Assembly (NCBI GenBank): GCA_030159075.1
Contig: BROG01000150.1
Location: forward strand, 1,138,001 to 1,202,000
Reading direction: 5' to 3'
DNA from: Atrina japonica
Taxonomy: Eukaryota; Mollusca; Bivalvia; Pterioida; Pinnidae
Length of the DNA: 64,000 nt
Positions 11,901 to 25,600 of this stretch are shown here, piece by piece (within the stretch, counting starts at the first letter, position 1; each line of letters starts with the position of its first letter). The notes beneath the pieces were generated by a model that was not told the origin of the DNA, searched no databases, and saw only the letters and a list, made by a program, of their open reading frames with translations. The position numbers and the translations under genes are program-made.

Positions 11901-14900
11901 CAAGCATTACTCTAAATCTATACCCACTCTGTTATGATGACAAGCAGTACACTACATTTATACCCACTCTGTTATGATGACAAGCATTACTCTAAATCTA
12001 TACCCACTGTTATGATGACAAGCATTACTCTAAATCTATACCCACTCTGTTATGATGACAAGCAGTACACTACATTTATACCCACTCTGTTATGATGACA
12101 AGCATTACTCTAAATCTATACCCACTGTTATGGTGACAAGCATTACTCTAAATCTATACCCACTCTGTTATGATGACAAGCAGTACACTACATTTATACC
12201 CAAATTGGGGGTGAGTGCATTTTTCACACTATCAGCTTTTGTTTCAAGACCAGTGAAGGAATTTTAATAAAACTTTACAGAAAGAAAGTACTCAAGGTTC
12301 TCTACCAAGTGTGTAGCTGTCAGCCAGATAGGTCTAGGGATGGATCCGGGGTGGGGCAAAATAAGTCACATAAAGTACCCCTATTTAAAAATCTTCTTCT
12401 CCAGAATTGCTACATGAATTGAAAAACACATTGTTTTTGAGTGATCTTCATGAATGTATGATTCAATTTTGTACTTTGCATAGAAATCGGAATATTATTT
12501 TTTGATGTGTTTTTAAGTTTTCAGACTCAGAGATTCATTCAGTTTTGCATGATTTCCTCAATAATCTCCCCTTGCATTCATAATAATGCATTCATTTCAT
12601 GTCACAACATGTGTTTTACTTGTATATAGGTGAAGAAATGTTTTTGTGCAAGAATTTTGCTGAAATGTAATTTTTAGGTACTTAATTTCTTAAAACTGCA
12701 ATATTTATGTTTCTTGGCCAGACCAGCCTACATGTACTTGTACATGTTCTTCTTGGTCTTGTTTCCACATTTATAGATGGTTCTTAGGTGAACGATTGAG
12801 GCCCTCTTGAGACTCTTGTTTTTTCATCCCTGTACTTCTTATTTTGGAATGTAGTTTTTGAAGCAAGGTAATGAATTAAATTTCTATTAATAAAAGGCAA
12901 CACTTTTCAAAGAAATAAATAGAGAGCAGTAAGTCCTATCTTCTGAAGATCTGTATAACATCACCTTTAAACAGTCTGCTTTTTCAAGTGACTACTATTG
13001 AAAAATTCTGTATTTTTTGTCTGTCAATCTTTAGGCCTACAACATTAATCTCCCTCATGAACTTGGAAGTAAACAAGACAGTGTTGGTGATTTATAATTT
13101 CTCTTTAGAAATACATGTAAAAATATAGAAGCTTTTAACACCTGTTTGTCTTTTCTTCTCACATTCACAGCTTATGACAAGAGTGAAGTCACCAGCAGAA
13201 ATAATTGCAGAATTGAACAGATATCAAAAAGAGCAAGAAGAGAGAAAACTTCAACAAAGAACTAACCCTCGGGTGAGTTAAAATCTTTACGTCAAATGAC
13301 CATAGGTATAAACGACTTTCAGAAGAGTGAAATCAATGTCATACAGGCCAACTGTTAAGATTTACATGCATAGATAATTGTTCCAATTAAAATATTTATT
13401 TTATGCTTTCTCATTGGTTCCTAATTTTAGGTTATCTGAGTTAGTCAAGTTGCCGTCAGTGTTTGTCTGTCTTCGTACGTCAAGCACTGGCTGATAATTT
13501 TTAATTTCTTCACATAAAAATCATCATTAAAATATGGGAAAAAATGATGTAATGAATTTTGTGACCCATGTACCACCATTGCTTCTTTGGTTTGTGTCGA
13601 AAAAGCCAAATCTTAAAGATCTTCACACCTGAACATCAAAGAGAATACTGAATACATTACAATTGTGCATAGTGTGTTTGTTGTGCGATTTGGTAAAAAT
13701 ATGTTAGCACATCTGTAAACCAGAAGAAATAATACAGGATGGAAATGAATATTTAAATCAAGTGATAACTAACTACAGACAGGTTCATGATATAATTAAC
13801 TACAGGCAGGTTCATGATATAATTAACTACAGGCAGGTTCATGACATAACTAACTACAGACGGGTTCATGACATAAGTAACTACAGGCAGGTTCATGACA
13901 TGACTAACTACAGGCAAGTTCATGACATGACTAACTACAGGCAAGTTCATGACATAACTAACTACAGGCAAGTTCATGATATAACTAACTACAGACAAGT
14001 TCATGACATAACTAACTACAGGCAAGTTCATGACATAACTAACTACAGGCAAGTTCATGACATAACTAACTACAGGCAAGTTCATGACATAACTAACTAC
14101 AGGCAAGTTCATGACATAACTAACTACAGGCAAGTTCATGATATAACTAACTACAGGCAAGTTCATGACATAACTAACTACAGGCAAGTTCATGACATAA
14201 CTAACTACAGGCAAGTTCATGACATAACTAACTACAGGCAGCTTCATGACATAATTAACTACAGATGGGTTCATGACATAACTAACTACAGGCAAGTTCA
14301 TGATATAACTAACTACAGGCAAGTTCATGACATAACTAACTACAGGCAAGTTCATGACATAACTAACTACAGGCAAGTTCATGATATAACTAACTACAGG
14401 CAAGTTCATGACATAACTAACTACAGGCAAGTTCATGACATAACTAACTACAGGCAAGTTCATGACATAACTAACTACAGGCAAGTTCATGATTTAACTC
14501 AGAAATCTCCATGACCTCTTTCATAATGGCACTGCACCATCATTAAATTTTCTTGTGCCATTTTTAAATGGTTTGCGCAATCATCAAATTTTCAAGCACC
14601 ATAGTAAAGTACTGTAAACAAATTTGATATCATTTTCGTCACTATTTGGTCATTGTTTTGATACAAGCTTATTCATTTCCAATGTTGAAGAAATAATATA
14701 CAGATAAGGAAGCCTGTATAAACTCAACTACATGCAATTATTATAGTACAATAGAACACAACAGCCAACAAATTCTGTCTGCTATTTTCATAAAAATGCT
14801 GATGTTTTTCTACAGTTGTCTACAGTGCCACAGACAGCAAAAATGCCTTAATAATCATCAAATATGAATTTCTTGCATTAATACTGATTACCGTAAATAG

Positions 14901-17900
14901 AAAAAAAAAAAAAAACAATATTAACTCTATACACATATATCCATAAATTTTCCACTGAAAATGATTAACCACAAGCAGACTGTACACGGATTTTAAAAAA
15001 GGGTCTGCAAATTTTATTTGTATTTTGATTCTATGGTTTAATTTATTTAAAAGTTTTTAAATTGAAATAAACTCATCTTAGTATAAAAGTAAGTTATTTA
15101 TAATTTGATGTCATTGGGTATGGTGTGTACCTCATACTCTACATACATGTACATGTCTTAAACATAAAGCATATTTAAATGAAGAGTAATATATGTTTTT
15201 AATAGATTTATATTCAATATATATTACATTTACAGTGTAGGGATATCTTACAAAAACTTTTTAACAGGTGTATCATTATACTAAATTATTTAAATGTGAG
15301 GTGTTACAGTGGAACCTCAAAGTTAAAACCACCTAACTGACAGACTCAAAGTGGTCTGATTATGGAGATGTTACAATGGAACCTCAAAGTTCAGACCATC
15401 TAACTGACTGGCTCAGAGTGGTCTGATTAGTGAGATGTTACAGTGGAACCTCAAAGTTAAAACCACCTAACTGACAGACTCAAAGTGGTCTGATTATGGA
15501 GATGTTACAGTGGAACCTCAAAGTTCAGACCATCTAATTGACTGGCTCAGAGTGGTCTGATTAGTGAGGTGTTGCAGTGGAACCTCAAAGTTAAAACCAC
15601 CTAACTGACAGACTCAAAGTGGTCTGATTATGGAGATGTTACAGTGAAACCTCAAAGTTAAAACCACCTAACTGACAGACTCAAAGTGGTCTGATTATGG
15701 AGATGTTACAGTGGAACCTCAAAGTTAAAACCACCTAACTGACAGACTCAAAGTGGTCGGATTATGGAGATGTTACAGTGGAACCTCAAAGTTAAGACCA
15801 TCTAACTGACTGGCTCAGAGTGGTCTGATTAGTGAGCTGGTTATTGAGTGAGGTTTGGTAATTATTGGATATTTATCAAGAGACAGGAAATTTATGTTCT
15901 GGAATGCGAGGTAATTTCCCATGTGAGATGGTCTTTAGGCAAGGTTCCACTGTAGAATATAACGTGAAAGTTAAATATAGCACAGATTCAATGTACATGT
16001 ATTTTGTTTATTCATGCAAGTTTTTATACACTTTCAGGGTAATATCACAGTTGGTATCCAAGCTACAGATTTATTTGAGAGCTATGAAGAAAATGATTAT
16101 GGGTATTTTTTTTATTTCACATTTATATGTATATATTTAGCCATTCATTGAATTTATCACTTGAATTCCATAAAAAATGAATATGAAATTTTCATGAAAA
16201 TAAATTAGCCTCATGAAAAGAAATGGTCCCTAAAACTATCATAAAAGTAAAATGATGTCAAAATAGAAAAATGTAGTCATAATAGTAAAATGATGTCAAA
16301 ACAGAAAAATGTTGTCTTAATAGTAAAATGATATCATAATAGTCAAATATTGTCATAATAGTAAAATGATGTCATGATAGTAAAATTTTGCCACTATAGT
16401 CAAATAATGTCATAATAGTTAAATGATACCACAATATATTATAATGATATCATGATAGTAAGTTGATGTCATAATAGTTAAATGATGTCATGATATTAAA
16501 GTGATGTCTTAATAGTAAAATGATGTCATAATAGTAAAATGTTGCAACTATAGTAAAATGATGTCATGATAGTACAATGATGTCATGATAGTAAATTGAT
16601 GTCATAATAGTTGAATAATGTCATAATAGTAAAATGATGTCATGATAATGAATTGATATCATAATAATAAAGTGGTGTCATAATAGATTAAAGGCAATGG
16701 CAAACCATGGAGTTTGTAAAACCAATCAAGATATAATTTTTCACTCAATATACCTAATGATAACAAAATAGGAGTAATAATGAAAAATGACTTAATTTAT
16801 GCAGGGTTCGCACAGGCCTTGAAAAGTGCTTAAATATTGAGTAAGTCTTTGAAAACTGCTTAAGTACAAACATATCCTTGAAAAGTGCTTGAATTTAATG
16901 CTAAATACTTGATTTATTTCATTGGGTTGCTTGAATTTTAGTTTGATCATACAGACGCTTCACCTAGTATAATACAATTTGAGAAAAGCAATTTTATGAT
17001 TCTGTACTGATGGATCTCTTTAGTGTTTAATCAAAGTACTGAAAGTACTGATACGAATTGACGGTAATCGTAAGTTTTATTGAGGTATAATACACCCAGT
17101 ATACTGAATACTTTTTAATTCAGGAAAATTAAGTTTTACAAAAAAAGTAACTAAAAATTAGGTCAGGCATTTGGCCAAACGTGAGTACTGATTGCCTATT
17201 TATTATGCAACAAACTACATAGATCAGCAATATGATTATAAAATCTTGTGCTTCTATAAACATTGCTTCATCAATATTAAATTTCTATGCGGCAGAGGAG
17301 TATTATACCCTTACGCTATACTTGCTGTCAGTAGCCCTAAATCTCTAGGTCAGTACGTGTACATGTAAAACATTTTCCAAACTTTAAAGACTTCTGCGGG
17401 TTTCTCATCAGTTAAGATCACATGAATGAGGAATGACATAACTTTTATGTTCAACATCACAGACAAATTTTGCCAATACAGAGTAAAGGAAACTTGACCA
17501 AAATCATTTGCATATTAATCGTGCACAAAAATTGTTAACAGTCCAGTCTATCGCTTTTAATGTTAATTCTATCACAAGAGTATAATGGTAAAAAATAATT
17601 GAAAAGTAACATTCTAAAGCAAATTTATAATATCTTAAAATTTATAAAGGACGCCGAACTGACATTTAATTGCATATATTTCAACAAGTCTTGTAGACAT
17701 ATATTTTTCAGTGAATTGTTACTATATTATTGTCATTTTAAAAAGCAAAAAGATACAAATTAAAGTGTGCTTTGGTAATTTCAATCTTGAAGTTGAGTTT
17801 ATGTTGCTGAAATGCACTTACATGTGTAATTTTGCCGCAATATAATGTGTTATTATACTTCAAAACTTTGACTTGTTCCCCTAAACAACCTAGCATAACA

Positions 17901-19571
17901 TAACTGCGTTGATGTTCCATCAACTCGTAATAAAACTCTAAGCAGTATTTTTAGGATCACCATTAAATTGTAAAAGAACTTCATGAACTTTGCTGTCAGT
18001 ATTTTTTTTTTTCACTTTGTTTCGACTTGCAAGGTCTTGATAGCTGAAACATACCAGTCGAAAGTGCTTGAAAAATGCTATGAAAAGTCCTGGAAAAGTG
18101 CTTGAAAAATACTATGACAAGTCCTGGTAAAATGCTTGAAAAATACTATGAAAAGTCCTGGAAAAGTGCTAGAAAAATGCTAGAAAAATACTGAGAAAAG
18201 TCCTGGAAAAGTGCTTGAAAATACTAAGAAAAGTCCTGGAAAAGTGCTTGAAAAATACTATGAAAAGTCCTGGTTAAGTGCTTGAAAAATACTATGAAAA
18301 GTCCTGGTTAAGTGCTTGAAAAACACTGTGAAAAGTCCTGGTAAAAATACTATGAATACTTTGACACTTTCCTCTCTTTGTAGATCTTATGGTAGCAATG
18401 TGGAGATCAGTAATATGAGTATAAACCAAAGTGTTGAGTGTCCTTTGACCCCCAAAGATACAGCCGTTATATCAGGTGCGCTATCAACACAAAATGGCAG
18501 AGGGATGGGTGCTTTTACAGGTGTGTGGCGGAGACTGACCTCTGATAAAGGCTGGATGGAGGTATATGTTACTCTACATTGGTGCTGTATGTCTTTATCA
18601 TTTCGTGTATGATTTCCCATAGAACACACAGGGCTGCATTTCACAAAAGGTCTACAAAACGTTCAACAATGTTTGCACAGGGCCTTGATAAATGACTTAA
18701 GTCTTGAAAGTCCTGAAATATGCCTTAGGACCTTCAAAGTACTACTCCTTTAGGAATTAAAAAAAGGTAATTGCTTCTGAGTGGGGATCTTATCACACAT
18801 GGATGTATTATTCAAAATATCTCAGTTCTAACTCACCTCCACTTCATTTAAAAATTGAAAATCCCGTCCTAAAACTATATACAATGTATTTGTTAAATAC
18901 CAACACAGCTCAACAGGTGCTTGAGGACATATGGTATAAATAAAAGATAAATATGTATTAGAAAACAAATATTTATGCTAATGAAAGGTGGTACTTTGTG
19001 GGGCTGAACACATGGTCTTTCTCAAACACCTGTGAACAGCCCAGGCAAGCAGTATGGCCCATGGGCCTCTTGTTGTTAAAGGGATGGAGTTGTAGCATAG
19101 ACTTCTCCCCACTTAGAGTTTCTCTCTGGAAGAACGGTCCCGGGGCCAACTTTCCCACCAGAAAAATGAGCCCAGCATAGAATTTCTCTCTAGGAAGAAT
19201 CAACCAGGGCCCAACATTCCCCCTAAGAAAAGGCACCCCAGTATAGAATTTTCCCCAAAATGACAGCACGCTTTTTCCCCCTTATCACATGTTTAGCTAT
19301 CTATCCGTTTCCAATCCTATTACTGGAGATCTATCAATCCATATTAAGCCAAAGACTAACAGATCAACTTTAATTTTTAGCTAAAAATAAAATAATTGAA
19401 ATCATTAAATCGGGTATTAAAATTCAAACTTTGTCGATTTATTTCATTCATAGGCCTACAAAGTTGAGAATGAGCAAATATTTTTGAGAACATATCTTCT
19501 ATTAGCTAATGTTTGATTTGCTTGACCAATACATAAACAAAAATATTACAGTCATTATTGTACATATATGC

Positions 19572-19613
<42 letters not shown>

Positions 19614-22600
19614 ACACAGAAAACTTGCCTTAGCCCCCCCCCCCCAATTATATAACAACTTCCTGTCCATAATGACCGTATTTGGACCGCCCCTTGAGAA
19701 TTACTATATATTTACTCCTTATGTAGTGACCACCTGCCTTACGCAACCTGCGATCGCTGTAGTTTGTCCCTCGTAGTTGTCCTACTTGAGTATTTTGACT
19801 GCTTTCACACTTACTACTCTTGGATGGGAGATAACTCGTAGATAATTCTCATGGAACAATTCAAGACCTAAGCAACTACATGGTGCAATACACGATGTTT
19901 TGACAGTCACAACACACCTGGAGGTGTCAATTAATGCCCCAGGTAGTAATTAGGCACCCAGATGTGCTTTATGACAGGGTGTTTTTACAACCAGGAACTA
20001 AGAATGATTGATGTTTTGTTTTTGATCATCAATTAATGACCTTAAGTTTCTGGTGATGATTACTTAATCGGCAAAAGACTAAGACTAAAAAGAAAAATTT
20101 CAGAAAGGACACACTAACAGGAGCATTTAAATAACATCGCTGAACGACTGATGAATTGTTTTCTCATATTCTGGAATGCAATTGGGTAATTGTCTTACAT
20201 CTTATCTTATCGAACATCACTTGATCAGCATGTCAACATCTCAATCCAAAGAGTAGAATCACTGGCACTCGTAGCATTGGAATATGTCAAATAAAATGAA
20301 AATTAAATAAAATTCATCTATCAACATGATCTACAACTTTCTGTATATTCTTACACTTCTGTGTGACTTAACAACACAGACCAACGACTTTATATATATA
20401 TATATATATTTCTGATAACATTATTCCATTTAGGTTGACTTATAACGAAAAAAATGATATTCAATTGATCACAATAATAAAGGCTGTTGGTGCAGAGTGG
20501 ATACCTCAAAATTTTATCGTCTGCAAAAATAAATACATGTATTTTACTTTTTCAAACAGTTAAGAATATGACATTTTCATTTCTAGACTGCATTATGTCA
20601 ATCAATTTTAAAAGCTTTTATATATTTTATTTTTAAATCTAGAAGCAAGGAAGGGAATTTCTGCCACAGCACGGTTTTTCCGTCCAGGGGAAAACTCTGT
20701 ACTGGCTTTGTGTATTTTGGGGGAAATAATATGCTGGGCCTGTGTTTCTCCTCATGGGGGAAGTCTAACCCGTGCCCGTTTTTCTTAGGGAAAAATTTTG
20801 CGTTGGGAGTTTGTGCTACAACAATGGTTATCCCTTTTGACAAGTTTTGTTAGATCATCTGAGCCAAAGGCTCATGGTGACCTATTTGCAAACATCTTTT
20901 GTCTGTCATCTTAACTTTTAGGCTTTTTAGATCACTTGTGCTTAAGACTCCAGAACCGCTGCATGAATTGAAAAACAGATTGTTTCTTAGTGATTTACAT
21001 GAATATGTGATTCAAGTTTGTATTTTTTTTTAGGAATTGGAATATTAATTTTTGACGTCTTTTCAGACTTTTGTCATTTCCGTTCTTTTTTGTATGATTT
21101 CCCCAATTTTCTCCCCATGCATTCATTATGATGCATTCATTTCATTTGTTTTACTTGTTTATAGGTGAAGAAATGTTTCTGTGCAAGAATTTTGCTGAAA
21201 TGTAATTTTGGAATATTTTTATGAATACATTTATGCTTCTTGGCCAGATCAACCTATATGTACATATTGATCTTGGTCCTCTTTCCACATTTGTAGATGA
21301 TTCTCAGGTGAGCAATTAAGACCCTCTTGGGCCACTTGTTCGACTTCTTCTCAAGAACCATTGGGCCAATTTGAACCCTGTACCCCTGGCGGATTGTTCC
21401 ACTTTTCAGTTACTCAAAGTTGGCAGGTATGGGCTAGGACCAAACATTGCTGCCACGGCTAGATATAGAACAAATGAGTCAGCAGATATTATGTGTTTGA
21501 TACATGTATCTCCTAAATTATTAAAGTTAGAAAAAAACATTACCTTTAAATGAGCAGCTTGCAAAAATCTACCAATATACTATTTTGATGGAAATTGTTA
21601 GTTTGACCCTTATGTGAGTTATTTCCTCTGTTTTAGGTGATTTTTCATTTTTCAGCTCTTATTGACATCTTGAAAAGTATAATAGATAGAGAGAAAGTGA
21701 AAGAAGCAAAAATGTTCAGCACGTAAAGATGTACAAAAAAGTTAACATGGTCGAAATTGTCAGATCAATGGTTATGGGAGTTGTTTCCCCTTTAATTGTA
21801 TTTTTCTGATGTTTTGAAAATGAATTCTTTCAATAAATGGTCCACAAGATGGCGCTTTAATAACATAGGGTACAGTTGTATACAAATGGCTTTATAACTC
21901 AAAACTGATTTACTTTTTGTTTACAAAGATATATGAGAAAGTTGCTAGCAATTATCTAAGGACATTTTGACAAAATTTCAAGGTCATGGGATGAAAGGTC
22001 AAGGGATCAAAGGTCAAGTTCACAGACACATAAGTAAACAGAAAATATGATTTTTGTTAGTTTTTTTTTGGTGTCAAATTTTAGATATTTTCAACAATAG
22101 ATTGATGCCCACGCATAAAAAAAACAAAACTAAAACAGAATTCCGTTCGACAATTTCAGTAGTATACGGAGATCAGCAGCCGCTATTTGCGATGGTTTTC
22201 AACAGCCGCCGCGATTTGCGATGATTTTCAAACAGCCGCGATTTGCGATGATTTGATTCATACCCCCGCGAATTTGCGAGGAATTTCAACCACCGCGCAT
22301 GACGGCCGACCGCGTTAAATAGCCGCGATTTCATCGCGGACGACTGCTCATAACTAACCCCGCCGCGATGACGTGACTTTTGCGGAATCCGCGTGGCCCG
22401 TACTGTACATATTGATCTTGGTCCTCTTTCCACATTTGTAGATGATTCTCAGGTGAGCAATTAAGACCCTCTTGGGCCACTTGTTCGACTTCTTCTCAAG
22501 AACCAATGGTTATGGGAGTTGATTTTCCTTATCCCCTTTAATTGTATTTTTTCTGATGTTAATTTTTTTATTAAATGAATTCTTTCAATTTTAAATGGTC

Positions 22601-25600
22601 CACGTTTTATTGCTTTTCTTATGTTTTCAGATGGCGCTTTTTTGTTAGTTTAATAACATAGGGTACATATTTTGTATATCGCCCAAAAATTGCTGATGTT
22701 TTATAACTCAAATGGTCGCGACTGATTAAATTACTTTTTGTTTACAAAAGATATATGAGAAGTTGAAAATTTCTAGCAATTATCTAAGGACATTTTGACA
22801 AAATTTCAAGGTCATGGGATGAAAGGTCAAGGGATCAAAGGTCAAGTTCACAGACACATAAGTAAACAGAAAATATGAAGTGGACTAACTAATTTTAACC
22901 AAACTTGACAAGAAATTTTTCTCAAGTGACCATTCAGGCCCATCGAGCCTCTCTTATTTTTTTTGTTCATTTATAAATATAAAAGGAGTATAGAAAACAA
23001 AAACATAGATATAACAAAACATTTGTCAAAGGCTTCAACAAAGCACATGTTGCCCTCACACCCAGTCAACAATTGTATATAGTTATAGGACGTTAAAAAA
23101 GCAAATTTCCGTAAAATAACTTTTAATAGTCTTTTCTTAACGGATATTAACATATTTTTGTTTGTTGCTACATATTCATGAGATGAATTTGGTCAATATT
23201 TGGTAGAGTTTGATGAAAACATCAAAGTTGTATTTTTTGGCATTTCACTCAAATAACTTTATCCAGCTAATTCCAATAAAGTTTTAAATGTTGCTTTATA
23301 TCTATGAGATTTCACATGATTTCCAGAATGGCAAACATTTGCCAATATTTGCAAAGAGGTATGGGACTCGTACACAGCATCAAGAAAAAAGTTTTGTCAT
23401 TTCTGTCAAAATACTGAAGTTTTTTCCCAGCAGATTTCAGTCATATGGCTATTGACATTAGCATTTCATAACCAGGACATTCTTGTTCAAAATAATCTCA
23501 TAATGCTGCTGTGTACAAAAAGCATCTACCCGAGGCACTGGAACCTTATTGAATGGATTTTGTAAAAATGCAATTATAAATGTCACTCTAAACCAAAGAT
23601 TTGTCCCACCAGACACTCAAAGTTTTCTGTCTTTATTTGATTTCTTTCTCTTTTTGACATGTACAGCTTATTTCTGAGGCTATTCTTTTACCATTAACAC
23701 TCATTGCTGACCTTATGGTATCATAAGCAAATGATGAATTCTTACACAAATTTAACAAATTCTTGGTTTAAAAGAGGAAGTGCTTTTCAGTTGATTGGTT
23801 GAATAACTTTAAATTTATTTTTGCTTTCACTCTTATCTTTTTGTTCGTTTCAGGGAGAAATCACAGTGGGAAGCAATGTTTCTTTTGGACTGAGGTGGTT
23901 CTACCAAATTAACAGAAGATGGTTTGTTTTTACTTCATATACCCTACCTCAGTAAAATTGATAAATTTCATAATAAAAAAAAAAACCTAAAAAAATAATT
24001 CACTTTCAGATTATGATCTCACATTTAAGACCACAAATATTCATCTCTTAAAAATTCCTTAAATATGTCCATATCCTGTCCTAAGAGACCACCTCACTAA
24101 ACAGCTCACAATGAGACAGAATGGTCTTAATAGTGAGACCACCTAACTAAACAGCTCACAATGAGACAGATTGGCCTTAATAGCGACACCACCTCACTAA
24201 AAAGCCCACAACGAGACAGAGTGGCCTTAATAGCAAGACCACCTCACTAAACAGCCCACAACGAGACAGAGTGGCCTTGATAGTGACACCACCTCACTAG
24301 AAACCCCACAACGAGACAGAGTGGCCTTAATAGCAAGACCACCTCACTAAACAGCCCACAACGAGACAGAGTGGCCTTAATAGCGACACCACCTCACTAA
24401 ACAGCCCACAACGAGACAGAGTGGCCTTAATAGCAAGACCACCTCACTAAACAGCCCACAACGAGACAGAGTGGCCTAAATAGCGAAACCACCTCACTAA
24501 ACAGCCCACAACGAGACAGAGTGGCCTTTATAGTGAGACCACCTCACTAAACTGACCACAACGAGACAGATTGGTCTTAATAGCGAGACCACCTCACTAA
24601 ACAGCCCACAATGAGACAGTGGTCTTAATAGCGAGACCACCTCACTAAACAGCCCACAATGAGACAGAGTGGTCTTTATAGTGAGACCACCTCACTAAAC
24701 AGCCCACAATGAGACAGAGTGGTCTTTATAGTGAGACCACCTCACTAAACAGCCCACAATGAGACAGTGGTCTTAATAGCGAGACCACCTCACTAAACAG
24801 CCCACAATGAGACAGAGTGGTCTTTATAGTGAGACCACCTCACTAAACAGCCCACAACTAGACAGAGTGGCCTTAGTAGCAAGACCACCTCACTAAAAAG
24901 CCCACAATGAGACAGAGTGGTCTTAATAGTGAGACCACCTCACTAAACTGACCACAATGAGACAGATTGGTCTCAATATCGAGCCCATCTTTTTCCAGCA
25001 ATGACTCAAGTAACTTATTGCAATTCATCTTATTCCAGAAGTGGCTTTTGTGCATTGTCAATAGACTTAAACAGTAATGTGACTGAAATAATCCATTTTA
25101 AACTTTATAAGAATGTTCAGTATCTAGTCATGCTTATTACATGTAAGTCTTGTTATTCTGGGAGAGGTCAGCTTGGAATCCAAGAAAACCACTTTGGCAG
25201 CCATATTCATGATATTGAAAAATCTTTTGTGAACTAAAACTCCTGTTCTTTTGAAATTATGTCAATGAAACCAAATAGAATTATTCAGTAGACTGAAAAA
25301 AGTCTTGTTATTTTTCAGTTTAGTCCATTTACACTGTTTGACAGTGTTTGATGCTAGCAGCCATTATGAAATCCTATTTTAGAAGCACAAAGAAATGTAC
25401 TACTTAAAACTTTGTTGTCTTTTTAACTGAAAATATGAAATAAAATTCTGATATTCCTAGGAGCCATATTCAGATGTTAGATTTGTTTTATCATTGCAGC
25501 TTTTGTACATGCACATGTGGGTTGGTCTCCACTCAGCACGGTCTAAAACCAGGATTCACTAGTTGTAAGTATTAGCTCAGCTTCAGCTGCGACTTTTCAC

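Noticed and set aside
13753..14514. About 250-codon ORFs on both strands (NYRQVHDIT and MNLPVVSYV repeats)
   Set aside because: A 27-bp unit keeps all frames in register, so open frames on both strands are expected. The array is intronic in DNAJC11.
22145..22400. CpG island promoter
   Set aside because: It lies deep in an intron, consists of short CG-rich repeats and sits between two copies of a noisy duplication. No transcription start or exon is suggested.
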